DNA from: Ariolimax columbianus
Taxonomy: Eukaryota; Mollusca; Gastropoda; Stylommatophora; Arionidae
DNA length: 64,000 nt
Direction: 5' to 3'
Assembly: GCA_036924085.1 (NCBI GenBank)
Contig: JAVGWX010000011.1
Coordinates: 26,219,976-26,283,975 of the forward strand
Part shown: positions 30,830-40,322 of the stretch, one piece after another
How positions within the stretch are numbered: position 1 is the first letter of the stretch
Layout: the number at the start of each line of letters is the position of its first letter
The notes under the pieces: generated by a model
The model's input: only the letters and a program-made list of their open reading frames with translations
Databases searched by the model: none
Told to the model about the DNA's origin: nothing
Program-made: the position numbers and the translations under genes

Positions 30830-31480
30830 CGGGCTTGGTGCTGTGCATAAACATATGTGATCGGCCGTCTACTGCGGGCTACGTGCTGTGCATCCACAGC
30901 TGTGATCGGCCGTCTACTGCGGGCTACGTGCTGTGCATAAACAACTGTGATCGGCCGTCTACTGCGGGCTACGTGCTGTGCATAAACAACTGTGATCGGC
31001 CGTCTACTGCGGGCTACGTGCTGTGCATCTACAGCTGTGATCGGTCGTCTACTGCGGACTATTTGCTCTACATCCACAACTGTGATCGGTCGTCTACTGC
31101 GGGATAGGTACTGTACATCTGCAGCTGTGATCGGTCGTCTACTGCAGACTATTTGCTCTACATCCACAACTGTGATCGGTCGTCTACTGCGGGCTAGGTA
31201 CTGTACATCTGCAGCTGTGATCGGTCGTCTACTGCGGGCTAGGTACTGTAAATCTACAGCTGTGATCGGTCGTCTACTGCGGGTTAGGTACTGTACATCC
31301 ACAGCTGTGATTGGTCGTCTACTGCGGGCTAGGTACTGTACATCTACAGCTGTGATCGGTCGTCTACTGGGAGCTAGGTACTGTACATCTACAGCTGTGA
31401 TCGGTCGTCTACTGCGGGCTAGGTACTGCGCATTCACAATTATGATCGATCGTCTACTGCGAGCCTTTTCATGCAGGCTA
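30830..31480. repeat. 45-bp minisatellite from mariner GRP linker, about 14 units
   Basis: Unit GTGATCGGTCGTCTACTGCG, GGCTAGGTACTGTACATCTA, CAGCT. On the minus strand it reads RSRRPITAVDVQYLA per unit, resembling the mariner linker RSGRPxTxVD. Being 15 codons long, it stays open for 245 codons, but that frame is repeat translation. Confidence 0.93.
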
Positions 31481-31600
31481 TTCGTATCTGGATGTCGCCT
31501 TTTATAATCCGTTGCATCACCTGACAGTACTGACATCCACGCAGGTCTCACTATATACCGCAGTCAATCATCGGTGTCCGTCAGGAACTCAATGCCAGCA

Positions 31601-32115
31601 CGTTTTTTTCCAATCGTATTTACATGTAGTTCGCCATTTTACTGTCTGCTTTGCGTATCCGTCACATTCCAGACTCGTGCCACTACATGTCCCTTTAGTC
31701 ACTTCCTTAGAGATTATTTTCACATAGATGTATCGTGGCTTTGAGCACTGTTGTCATGGTTATGCAGATGTAGGTATAACGTTTCACATCGCTCTCATAT
31801 AATAGTAAATATTTAAAAAATAAAACAAATTCGATTAAATCTTTCGAATAATCATCAACATTCGATAGACTAACACGTCCCGCTAGTGGAGTATTTATAC
31901 ACAATTTCAGCTCTGTCGGTTATCTGGAAGTTGGTTAAAATTGGAGATATAGAAGGGCAAGCATTGGACACCTACCTACCTGGAGAACGGTCGTGTCAAT
32001 GGAAATAAAAGCTTTGTATAAAGGTACACACATCATTCTACATAAGAATATCAACTAACAGATGGCTCTCTTTGAGAACGTCTTGAACAATATTGGACCA
32101 ACATGTGTTGGCACA
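31601..32115. other. Intergenic, no gene seen
   Basis: No recognisable coding or repeat content. Confidence 0.5.
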
Positions 32116-32117
32116 CA

Positions 32118-33075
32118 CGAAAGCAGTAGTCAGGAAAACAGTAGTCAGGAAAACAGTAGTCAGGAAAACAGTAGTCAGGAAAGCAGTAGTCAGGAAAACA
32201 GTAGTCAGAAAAACAGCAGTCAGGAAAACAGTAGTCAGGAAAACAGTAGTCAGAAAAACAGCAGTCAGGAAAACAGCAGTCAGAAAAACAGTAGTCAGGA
32301 AAACAGTAGTCAGGAAAACAGTAGTCAGGAAAACAGTAGTCAGGAAAACAGTAGTCAGAAAAACAGCAGTCAGGAAAACAGCAGTCAGAAAAACAGTAGT
32401 CAGGAAAACAGTAGTCAGGAAAACAGTAGTCAGGAAAACAGCAGTCAGGAAAACAGTAGTCAGGAAAACAGTAGTCAGGAAAACAGCAGTCAGGAAAACA
32501 GTAGTCAGGAAAACAGCAGTCAGGAAAACAGCAGTCAGAAAAACAGTAGTCAGGAAAACAGTAGTCAGGAAAACAGTAGTCAGGAAAACAGCAGTCAGGA
32601 AAACAGTAGTCAGGAAAACAGTAGTCAGGAAAACAGCAGTCAGGAAAACATTAGTCAGAAAAACAGTAGTCAGGAAAACAGCAGTCAGAAAAACAGTAGT
32701 CAGGAAAACAGCAGTCAGGAAAACAGCAGTAAGGAAAACATCAGTTAGGAAAACAACAGTCATGAAAACAGCAGTCAGGAAAACAGCAGTCAGGAAAACA
32801 GCAGTCAGGAAAACAATAGTCAGAAAAACAGTAGTCAGGAAAACAGCAGTCAGGAAAACATCAGTTAGGAAAACAACAGTCATGAAAACAGCAGTCAGGA
32901 AAACAGCAGTCAGGAAAACAATAGTCAGAAAAACAGTAGTCAGGAAAACAGCAGTCAGGAAAACATCAGTTAGGAAAACAACAGTCATGAAAACAGCAGT
33001 CAGGAAAACAGCAGTCAGGAAAACAATAGTCAGAAAAACAGTAGTCAGGAAAACAGCAGTCAGGAAAACAGCACA
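32118..33075. repeat. 15-bp minisatellite, about 63 units
   Basis: Unit AGTAGTCAGGAAAAC with C/T and A/G variants. Three long frames are open: SSQEN and VRKT repeats on plus, VFLTT/VFLTA repeats on minus (352 codons). From about 32737 a longer pattern recurs, marked by ACATCAGTTAGG at about 32738, 32858 and 32963 (spacings 120 and 105). Confidence 0.95.
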
Positions 33076-33195
33076 ACAGAAAATAAGAACGATCACAGCT
33101 AGCAGATATCAGTATGTATTAATGAACAGGTAGATCTTTTGCAGGGAGCCGTTTTGAGAGCGGTTTGGTAGTCGAGGGAATGCGTTCAAAATCTT

Positions 33196-33972
33196 GTAGG
33201 GACATAATATCAAGATGTTGGCGGGATATAGATTCAAAACCTTGGTTGAACATAGATTCCAACCCTGGGTTGGACATAGTTTCACAACCTTGGTAGGACA
33301 TAGTTTCACAACTTAGGCAGGACATAGTTTCACAGCCTAGGTAGGACATAGTTTCAAAACCTTGATAGAACATAGTTTCACAACCGTGGTAGGAAATAGT
33401 ATCACAACCATGATAGGACATAGTTTGAAAACCTTGATAGGACATAGTTTGAACACCTTGATAGGACATAGTTTTACAACCTAGGCAGGACATAGTTTCA
33501 CAACCATGATAGGACATCGTTTCAAAACCTTGATAGGACATAGTTTCAAAATCTTGAAAGGACATAGTTTCAAAATCTTGATAGGACATAGTTTCACAAC
33601 TTTGGTTGGACATGGTTTCAAAACCTTGATAGGACATAGTTTCAAAACCTTGATAGGACATAGTTTCAAAATCTTGATAGGACATAGTTTCAAAATCTTG
33701 ATAGGACATAGTTTCACAACTTTGGTTGGACATGGTTTCAAAACCTTGATAGGACATAGTTTCAAAACCTTGATAGGACATAGTTTCAAAATCTTGATTG
33801 GACATAGTTTCAAAATCTTGATAGGACATAGTTTCACAACTTTGGTTGGACATAGTTTCAAAACCTTGATAGGACATAGTTTCAAAACCTTGATAGGACA
33901 TAGTTTCAAAACCTTGATAGAACATAGTTTCAAAACCTTGATAGGACATAGTTTCAGAACGTTGGTATGACA
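33196..33972. repeat. 24-bp minisatellite, about 32 units, 120-bp higher order
   Basis: Unit TTGATAGGACATAGTTTCAAAACC. The minus strand is open as MSYQGFET repeats (284 codons). A five-unit (120-bp) higher-order repeat is marked by CACAACTTTGGTTGGACAT at about 33595, 33715 and 33835. The left edge (33196-33330) is diverged. Confidence 0.95.
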
Positions 33973-34350
33973 TAGTTTTTATTCTACCAAAGGTTAAAAT
34001 AAAACCTATCTGTGGATCTGCTTTGAGACTTCAGGGCAGTGAACCTTTGTTCCTTAGCTCTGTAAATCGCTCGGTCCTGTTTTGTTTCATCTTGTGTTAT
34101 CCACTTGTGTCGTGGGGAGCCTTAGTTTTCTATCCAGTGCCAGACACATCGTGGAAATATCCGTCATCACATGACGATAGAGAATCTCCGCAACATTTCC
34201 TATCCATCTAGTTTCGGGGTTACACAGTATGTGCATGGCGAATCAAGTTGGTTTGCAGAATCGCATGGTGTGGGATGTCTTCTGAAACGCGGAATCCTCA
34301 GACTATCCGCAATAAGTAGCTCTATTAGTCTGTAGCCTATGCTTAATCCT
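33973..34350. other. Intergenic, no gene seen
   Basis: Unremarkable sequence; a 62-codon open frame at 34023-34211 has no support. Confidence 0.5.
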
Positions 34351-34359
34351 CTCCCTTGT

Positions 34360-34580
34360 ACACGATCCATAGCGTCCTGTTCCCATTATTCTAAATCGAC
34401 ACTGACATCATGCATATCCCTCTTGCATTCATCCTTGTACCGAAAGTAGTGGCCAGCCCCAAGGCCTTTTCCCCAACTGTAGTTCCAATTAGAGAAGATC
34501 CTTTGGTATTCTACCACTCTCTATCCACCCGGTGTATCTCAGCCATCGGAACCTTCCAAGGCTAATCATTGAAAAGATAG
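34360..34580 (-). pseudogene. LINE-A type C-terminal fragment
   Basis: Minus strand: RFRWLRYTGWIESGRIPKDL, then LELQLGKRPWGWPLL and KRDMHDVSVDLE, the sequence that follows the RT thumb in the RTE-like LINE also seen at 6800-7190. Confidence 0.7.
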
Positions 34581-34611
34581 TGATAGTACATGAACTTTAT
34601 TTACTGATCAT

Positions 34612-34785
34612 AATTATGCATGTTCTGAGACTTGGACATTAATTCAAGGGTTTCATTGCTATAACAAAAGCTAACATTGGCTGTAGATGTCACAGTCTCT
34701 ATGTAGTGGTTATAATGTTCTGAGACTTGGAAATTAATTCACAGGTTTCGCTGCTATAACAAAAGCTAACATTGGCTGAAAGTGA
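34612..34785. repeat. Tandem duplication, 2 units of about 95 bp
   Basis: ATGTTCTGAGACTTGGACAT...GCTATAACAAAAGCTAACATTGGCTG occurs at 34617 and again at 34711 as ATGTTCTGAGACTTGGAAAT. Confidence 0.85.
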
Positions 34786-34889
34786 GATTTCTTTGTAAGC
34801 TATGGTAAAGGAAAGTGCTCTTAGCTTATGTGGCCCGTAAGAGTTCTCACGATTTGTGTAAAAAGACACACCAAGTCAGTGTTATCAAT

Positions 34890-34896
34890 CTCGACA

Positions 34897-34928
<32 letters not shown>

Positions 34929-34936
34929 CTTCTTCG
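34890..34936. repeat. (TTC)n tract, 3' tail of LINE-C
   Basis: About 14 TTC triplets, reading (GAA)n on the minus strand directly after the last coding residues of the RNase H LINE (FFDQIQVDV). Confidence 0.9.
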
Positions 34937-36655
34937 TACGCTGTCAGACGTCAACCTGTATTTGGTCGAAGAAAGCAGCGGTCATCCTGAGGCTGTCGAC
35001 ACTGCCATAGAGCTTGTCTAGTGTTGCCACTAGTGATGGCCACATGTGCTTTCTCTGGTCCTCGTATATCGGGCAGTTTTGCAGCAGATGTTCAGCGGTA
35101 ATTTTCTCGGTACCACAAGTGCCTTTGTCAGTGCCACCTATCTTCAGTTTATTGAATAGGTGGTACCTCAGTCTGTTGTGGCCTGTGCGGGGTCTGAAGA
35201 CCATGACCTGCTCTCAACTGGTAATAATCATCATTTTTTGTGTTTCCCATTTGGCCATGTATCTAGCTCTAATAAGCCTTTTGGACTCTTCGTAGGTCAC
35301 ACTAGAATCTGGTTGTGGTAGCCTTGCACGTTCTTTTGCCAGTCTGTCTGCCTCCTCGTTGCCTTGGATGGTACAGTGGGATGGAACACACTGTACCACT
35401 ACTCTTTTTGGTGTGGACTGCTGGCATAGTTGACAGAGTACTGCTCTTAAATCATTAAGTTCAGTATTTTTCTGGCTTTTTAGTGCTGTGACTACGGCCA
35501 GGGCATATGTAAACAGGACTATCTGGCTTTCATTGCTTTCGCCTGTCAGCATTGCCTCTACTGCAGCCCTCAGTGCCGCTGCCTCCGCTCTGAAATTGCT
35601 TGAGAATTTTCCAGTTGCCACTGACAGTGTTATTTTTCTACCATTTAGTACGCTCAGGAATACCCCTGCCCCTCCATTCTGTGTTGTGTTTGTTACAGAA
35701 CCGTCGGTGTATGCATGGGTCCAGTCCATGCTTGGGTAGTTTTCCGTTATGTACCTCAGGGTTATGGTTCTTCTTTCTTTTTCAGTCTGGCTGTTCTTGT
35801 TTCCAATACCTGGTATATTTTCTACCATCTCCGGAATGATATGCTGCTTCCAGGTAGGTTTGCGTACAGTAGGGATGGGCTTTGGTATTGTTACGGTGTT
35901 CATAGGGTCTTCGCTCATCTTTGCTTTGGCTATTTCTGCAACATTTCTCCACTTTAGTTTCCCATTTCCAGATCTATTTAGTCTCTGATGTATTGGATGT
36001 TATGTCAGTCTTCTGAGTTTCTCTGCTTGCTGCTGGGCTCTGCAGTCTCTTCTGTCGGTCATAGATTGCAGATTTGTAATCTTTTCAAGTTCTACAATTG
36101 GCGTTGACTTCATGCCTCCTGTTATAACTCTCATGGCTTGGTTTTGAAATTTGCTAATTTTATCAAAGTTCGCCTTTGCTGCTGTTGACCATGCGGCAAT
36201 GCCATTCTCGAGAACTGGTCTCACTCTTCCAGTGTACAGTTTCTTTAGTATTCTTTTGTCTGCTCCCCAGCTTATGCCAGCAAGTTTCCTCATGATTGCC
36301 ATTCTTTGTCTGGCTCTCATTCGGTTTCTCTCGATCTGACGTTTCCATTTCATGCGCCGATCAAATGTGACTCCCAAGTAGTTTGGGTTGTCGTTTGGCC
36401 ACAGATATTTGCCGTTAAGACTTATTTTGGTGTTCTGGGATTTATTTGAAAGCGAGAATATCGTACATGTTGTTTTTTCTTCATTTATTTTGACGAGCCA
36501 TGAATTCGCCCACTCCTCCAACGATGTTAGGGCCTGCTGCATCCGATTGTTTGTTATGGTGACAATCTCGACATACCAAACTCGAACCACAATGCCGTTC
36601 TTATTAGACTTTTCAAAACCGTTTAACCTGAACACACAGCTCTTGTATCAGTTGT
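34937..36655 (-). pseudogene. LINE-C: RT thumb, RNase H and C-terminal Cys/His (5'-truncated)
   Basis: Minus-strand non-LTR element of 1.7 kb in three long open pieces. 36635-36000 holds the RT thumb side: LTSLEEWANSWLVKINEEKT, YLGVTFDRRMKWKRQI, VRPVLENGIAAWSTAAKANF, FQNQAMRVITGGMKSTPI. 35918-35214 holds an RNase H domain with HAYTDGSV (Asp), FRAEAAAL (Glu), LFTYALAVVTAL where TDS is usual (third Asp replaced by Tyr, about 35506), and VPSHCTIQGNEEADRLAKER (last Asp). 35204-34944 holds the C-terminal RTGHNRLRYHL, CGTEKITAEHLLQNC and MWP. The palm with the YADD is missing through 5' truncation. The RNase H active site is damaged. It carries a GAA tail. Confidence 0.92.
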
Positions 36656-36719
36656 AACAAAATATTGACAATCTTGGATCGTCTGTGATTGCATCACAGA
36701 AGCATTATTTGTAAGGAAC

Positions 36720-36880
36720 AGCTGAATGCGGAATGAAGCGAGGAAGACATAGAAAGTCATGGGTTGATAACATCAGACAGGATTACTCCACACTCGTTCA
36801 CAGGACTGACGTTAACGGACTAAGGAGTACTGTTTGGGCTGATGTTTCCATCATGTCCCCCCTACGTCTCTAACAAGTTA
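36720..36880 (+). pseudogene. LINE C-terminal tail fragment
   Basis: Plus strand: KRGRHRKSWVDNIRQDYSTL, then a short tail ending SIMSPLRL and a stop. GRxRKSWxDNI is the common last block of RTE/CR1-like LINE ORFs. Confidence 0.65.
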
Positions 36881-37007
36881 CGGGTTTTCTAAATGATTTA
36901 ATGATGACAGTGAAACTTGATTCTTTGTCATGATCAACTTCAAGTAAAGAAGAAACGGATTACTGAATAATGAACATTTCGAAAATTTGATGAGAGTGGC
37001 TGTTTCT

Positions 37008-37080
37008 AAGTTCTTAGTTCTCAGTTCTTAGTTCTTAGTTCTCAGTTCTCAATTCTTAGTTCTTAGTTCTTAGTTCGTAA
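37008..37080. repeat. (TTCTTAG)n heptamer repeat
   Basis: About ten copies of TTCTTAG/TTCTCAG. Confidence 0.93.
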
Positions 37081-37099
37081 TCAATCTGTATTTATACAG

Positions 37100-37560
37100 T
37101 GGCAGACGCCCATGTGCAGGTCACAGCTCTGGTGTGAGCTGGATGTAGCCGGGAGAAGGATTTCCGGCTTAGCGGGCTAGGTTCGAGCAGTTTATTACTT
37201 TAATCTAGGTTTGGACAAGTGCCGGGAGTTAACTGATGTGCGAGTCCATCTTAATAGACTCAAACACTAGAGCAAAGTAGAGCCGCAGTATGTTAGGCGC
37301 CATCTAGTAAAGTAAAGTTACCCATTGCAATCTCACATTTCAAAGGCTCTGATATATGAGGGCGGTAGCCATCTCCTCTCCCTCGTCGCTTTTACTTCCC
37401 GGACTGAACCTGTACCCATTTAAGGCCGGGTCGACCCGGGAACCGTTGCGGTCTGAAAAACATTTCCTCCTCAACTGGTGAATGAACCCAAGACCACTCA
37501 GATGCGAAGCCAGAGCGCTAATAATGCGCTACGCGGCTCCCTATGCGCCATCTATGCTGC
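37100..37560 (-). repeat. tRNA-derived SINE-like element
   Basis: On the minus strand from 37546: GGAGCCGCGTAGCGCATTAT, TAGCGCTCTGGCTTCGCATC, TGAGTGGTCTTGGGTTCATT. This resembles a tRNA head with an A-box-like TAGCGCATTA and a B-box-like GGGTTCATTC. The body includes GGGTCGACCCGGGAACC (plus strand). Likely an old SINE; boundaries are approximate. Confidence 0.5.
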
Positions 37561-37840
37561 TCTAAACAAACCACCTTAACAAAGGCTGGTGTTATGCCAT
37601 ATCACACAGTTAGTCGCCTCTTACGACATGCTCTCTGTGAGGCAGTGGTGCTATTCTTGTCCTTGTCATACACAAAGACTCAGGTGGAGCACTCAGTACC
37701 AGCCACAACTTGAGCACTCAGTACCAGCCACAACTTGAGCACAAATTACCAACTTACTTCGAGGTAATCGATCTCACAAGCAACATTCATGAAGACCGGG
37801 ATCAATCATTACTAATGTTAAACTTGTGTGCGCTTGTGTC
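37561..37840. other. Short tandem duplication, otherwise empty
   Basis: CACTCAGTACCAGCCACAAC with TTGAG repeats twice at 37689-37740. Nothing else recognisable. Confidence 0.6.
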
Positions 37841-37844
37841 TTCC

Positions 37845-38175
37845 TCTTCCTCTTCTTCTTCTTATTCTTCGTTCTCAAACTCTCGCTAATAAACGATGAA
37901 AAGTGCTTAGCAAGTAGAATGATGCAATCCGATAAACAGAATTCGCTGTGTGGTAGTTTACAGCTGGGCTGCAATTTCTGCACATTTCGGTCCGATACAT
38001 CCGAATTCAGCATGACATTTTTGGGTACCGGGTTAGCCTTCCCTCTTCGATCACTTCTCATTAGCCACTCTGTCCTGTTACAGCCTGTATTCAAGGATCA
38101 CGAAGTAAAGGTGGAGAAGAGTCTTAGCAGCTAAGCATCGCTAGACCTGACGCTAGAAGTGAGCTTTGGCTAGCT
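37845..38175 (+). repeat. Dispersed repeat family X, copy 4
   Basis: Plus strand: CGTTCTCAAACTCTCGCTAA, GTGCTTAGCAAGTAG, GTGGTAGTTTACAGCTGGGC, TGCACATTTCGGTCCGATAC, TTTTTGGGTACCGGGTTAGC, AGCCTGTATTCAAGGATCAC, CTGACGCTAGAAGTGAGC. The order matches copies 3 and 5. Confidence 0.75.
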
Positions 38176-38399
38176 GACCAGTAGTATCTTGTCTTTGGCT
38201 AGTATCTTGTCCCCAAAAAATTTGTTTATGACATATCTTAATTTCAAATTGCACATTATCTTATAAAAGTGAATATAATTAAAGTCACTAAACAATAACA
38301 TTAAATGTTTTAGATTCACCATTGAAGCGTTGGTGTTGCCCTTGGCTATATAACAACTATTAAAGTGGTCCACGGTAGGAAACAGTTGGACAGCAGTGG

Positions 38400-38665
38400 T
38401 CTAGAGCAGTGTTTTCCAACCTTCTTACCTTCGCGGACAGGTGAAAATAGAATAAATTGTACGCGGACAGGCGAAAATAGAAACAATTGTTGAAGAAATG
38501 GTGAAGATAGGAAAATATGTTCGCCTACAAGTAAAAATTTTAAAAAATGTTCACGGACAGGTTAAAATAAGAAAAAATTGTTCGCCAACTAATATAAATA
38601 CAAAAAATTGTTCACCTACCGATGGGAATAGTAACAATTTTTTTCGCGGACCGCTCAGACAGAAA
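38400..38665. mobile_element. hAT-like terminal sequence with degenerate repeat
   Basis: GAGCAGTGTTTTCCAACCTT, CTTACCTTCGCGGACAGGTG looks like a hAT-type inverted terminal repeat (CAGxGxTTCCCAAxC). It is followed by about six degenerate 30-36 bp units around CGGACAGGTGAAAATAG and ends TTCGCGGACCGCTCAG. No transposase seen; a non-autonomous element is likely. Confidence 0.5.
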
Positions 38666-39510
38666 ACAAATTCCATTATTTATATAGTATTTTGTCTATT
38701 TGTTGTTTAATAAGCTGACATTATAATATGAAAATTATATAGCCATTTAAAATAAGCGGAATTCGATCAGTAAAAACATAGGTGGTTTAGAAGCATTTTC
38801 TTATTTCGCCGACCATCAAGAAATTTCTCATCCGTTCGGTTGTGCTCTGCTTGGCTTTATCTCCGTGACGCTCACAGCTACAAGGATCACGTCGATCCAC
38901 ATCTCGTCAGCCAGACTGCCTTGAAAACACCGTATGTTAACATTTCCTGGGCACAGATAATATAATCGACTGTACATGTAGTAACTCCGCTAACAATACG
39001 GTCGACTGTACATCTTCTGAACTTGTATAATTTTATCATAAAACTGCACATCCTCTGTTATTACTCACAAACTATTTTTATCCCACCTATAATTACATTT
39101 GCCATTTAAATTGTTCATCTGAACTGCCGCGTAGTTTTATAAACTCTGGCTCTACTAATTTTGTTTCGTTTGATTTCTGTGGTACATGTTCAGGTTTTTG
39201 AACTTTAATACGGATATTATTTATTTTCCCAGCGTTTGTACATTCTGTGATCAGTAAAGGACATTCAACTGCTTACAACCAGGACTTCAAACATGACAAA
39301 TTATTTTGAGTAATGTCCCTTAGACTTGGCGTGCTTTCTAATTTCTCTTTCGTCTTTGAAAATAAATTCATCATTTATAGTGGCGTTTTGGTTTAACATT
39401 ATTACTTTAGCACATATCTTCTGTAACCTTTGAACTTAAAAGGACATACGTTTAGTAAGTGTGTGTGTGCGAGCGCGGGTTATATATATATATATATATT
39501 CATAGGCAGC
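38666..39510. other. Intergenic; short repeat block shared with 42585-42655
   Basis: 38848-38925 (GCTCTGCTTGGCTTTATCTC, ACAAGGATCACGTCGATCC, GTCAGCCAGAC) aligns with 42585-42655 (GCTATGCTCGGCTTCATCTG, GGCCACGTCGATCC, GTCAGCCATAA). A short (TA)n tract lies at 39480-39500. No gene. Confidence 0.5.
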
Positions 39511-40235
39511 TCACTCTTTACAGACCATTGGCGTAGCACCCTGTGAGAAGCCTCTCAGGGCGGATGCATGGGCTCTGAATATGGAGACCCTGGACTGTCT
39601 GAACTGCAGGATCCCCCTCTCGACCTCAATGGTGTAATCCAAAAGAATGCAAAGCATGACAATTTGGCACCAGATCAGCTGTAGGAGTTGTAGGAGTTGC
39701 ACTTTAGGTGCTCAGACTCCGGATTTTCTGTATGGGTTTACTGCCTTCCCTCTCCCAAGGTTTAAACAAGGCAGTGGAGTTGGTTCCAGCAGATGATATT
39801 TCTCGAGACATCCGATGCTACTCTCATCGTCCCAAGATTATCCAGCACTACCTGGGACTTGTGGGTTTAAAATCAGAGTTCCCTGTCTTCTAGACGAACT
39901 GCCTGAACAGCCTAACGAGCTTCCTCTACCCGGTTTTAGAGTCATAGTTTACCTTCTCTTAGATTAGCTGCCAACCAAGGCTAATGAGCTCAATCTGCCC
40001 GCACAGTTATACCGCCGGGTACTCGGTTGCGCCCCACATCAGGATCTGTAAGCAGCAAGGGACCCCTCATAAAGGTGCTGCTTGGGACACAATAATGTAG
40101 GAGAGACCATTGCCATGAAAACTCCTGAACGACAAGCCAAAGTGAATCTAGCGGCGATCTCTACACCTGGAAAGGAGAGGCTATATCAGACGCTTCACTT
40201 TCCTTTAACGAGCGGGACCTCTAAACCTCGCTACC
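39511..40235. other. Unidentified, probably dispersed-repeat DNA
   Basis: No convincing coding sequence. GGGTTTAAAATCAGAGTTCCC and CCAACCAAGGCTAATGAGCTC resemble TTTGAAATCAGAGTTTTC and CGACTAAGGCTAACGACCTG in 23455-23720, suggesting a second dispersed family. Low certainty. Confidence 0.35.
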
Positions 40236-40238
40236 CCC

Positions 40239-40310
<72 letters not shown>
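40236..40310. repeat. (TA)n microsatellite, left flank of mariner
   Basis: About 36 TA dinucleotides with one TGTA interruption. Confidence 0.96.
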
Positions 40311-40322
40311 ACATGCATATAT

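Larger units (their letters stand above)
29716..31600 (-). pseudogene. Mariner transposase remnant expanded by two internal minisatellites
   Basis: Collinear minus-strand mariner spread over 1.9 kb. In order: NSLHEKARSRR (linker before GRP), the 45-bp array (30830-31480), ANRRV-KQI (about 30800), DVAEIYTSPI and HIICAMIGYMKVSARWI (about 30645-30730), the 34-bp array (30395-30655), VPRTLRPDVNQ, IITCDESWAHHNDTENKRQS (first catalytic Asp kept, about 30275), SNRYIKPLLKLQTQLLRVR, and LQHSNSSPH, where the second catalytic Asp is replaced by Ser (about 30000). The C-terminal part around QDWKTIYDVGV is uncertain. Mariner transposases are normally about 345 residues, so roughly 0.9 kb of this span is array DNA. 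Inactive. Confidence 0.82.
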
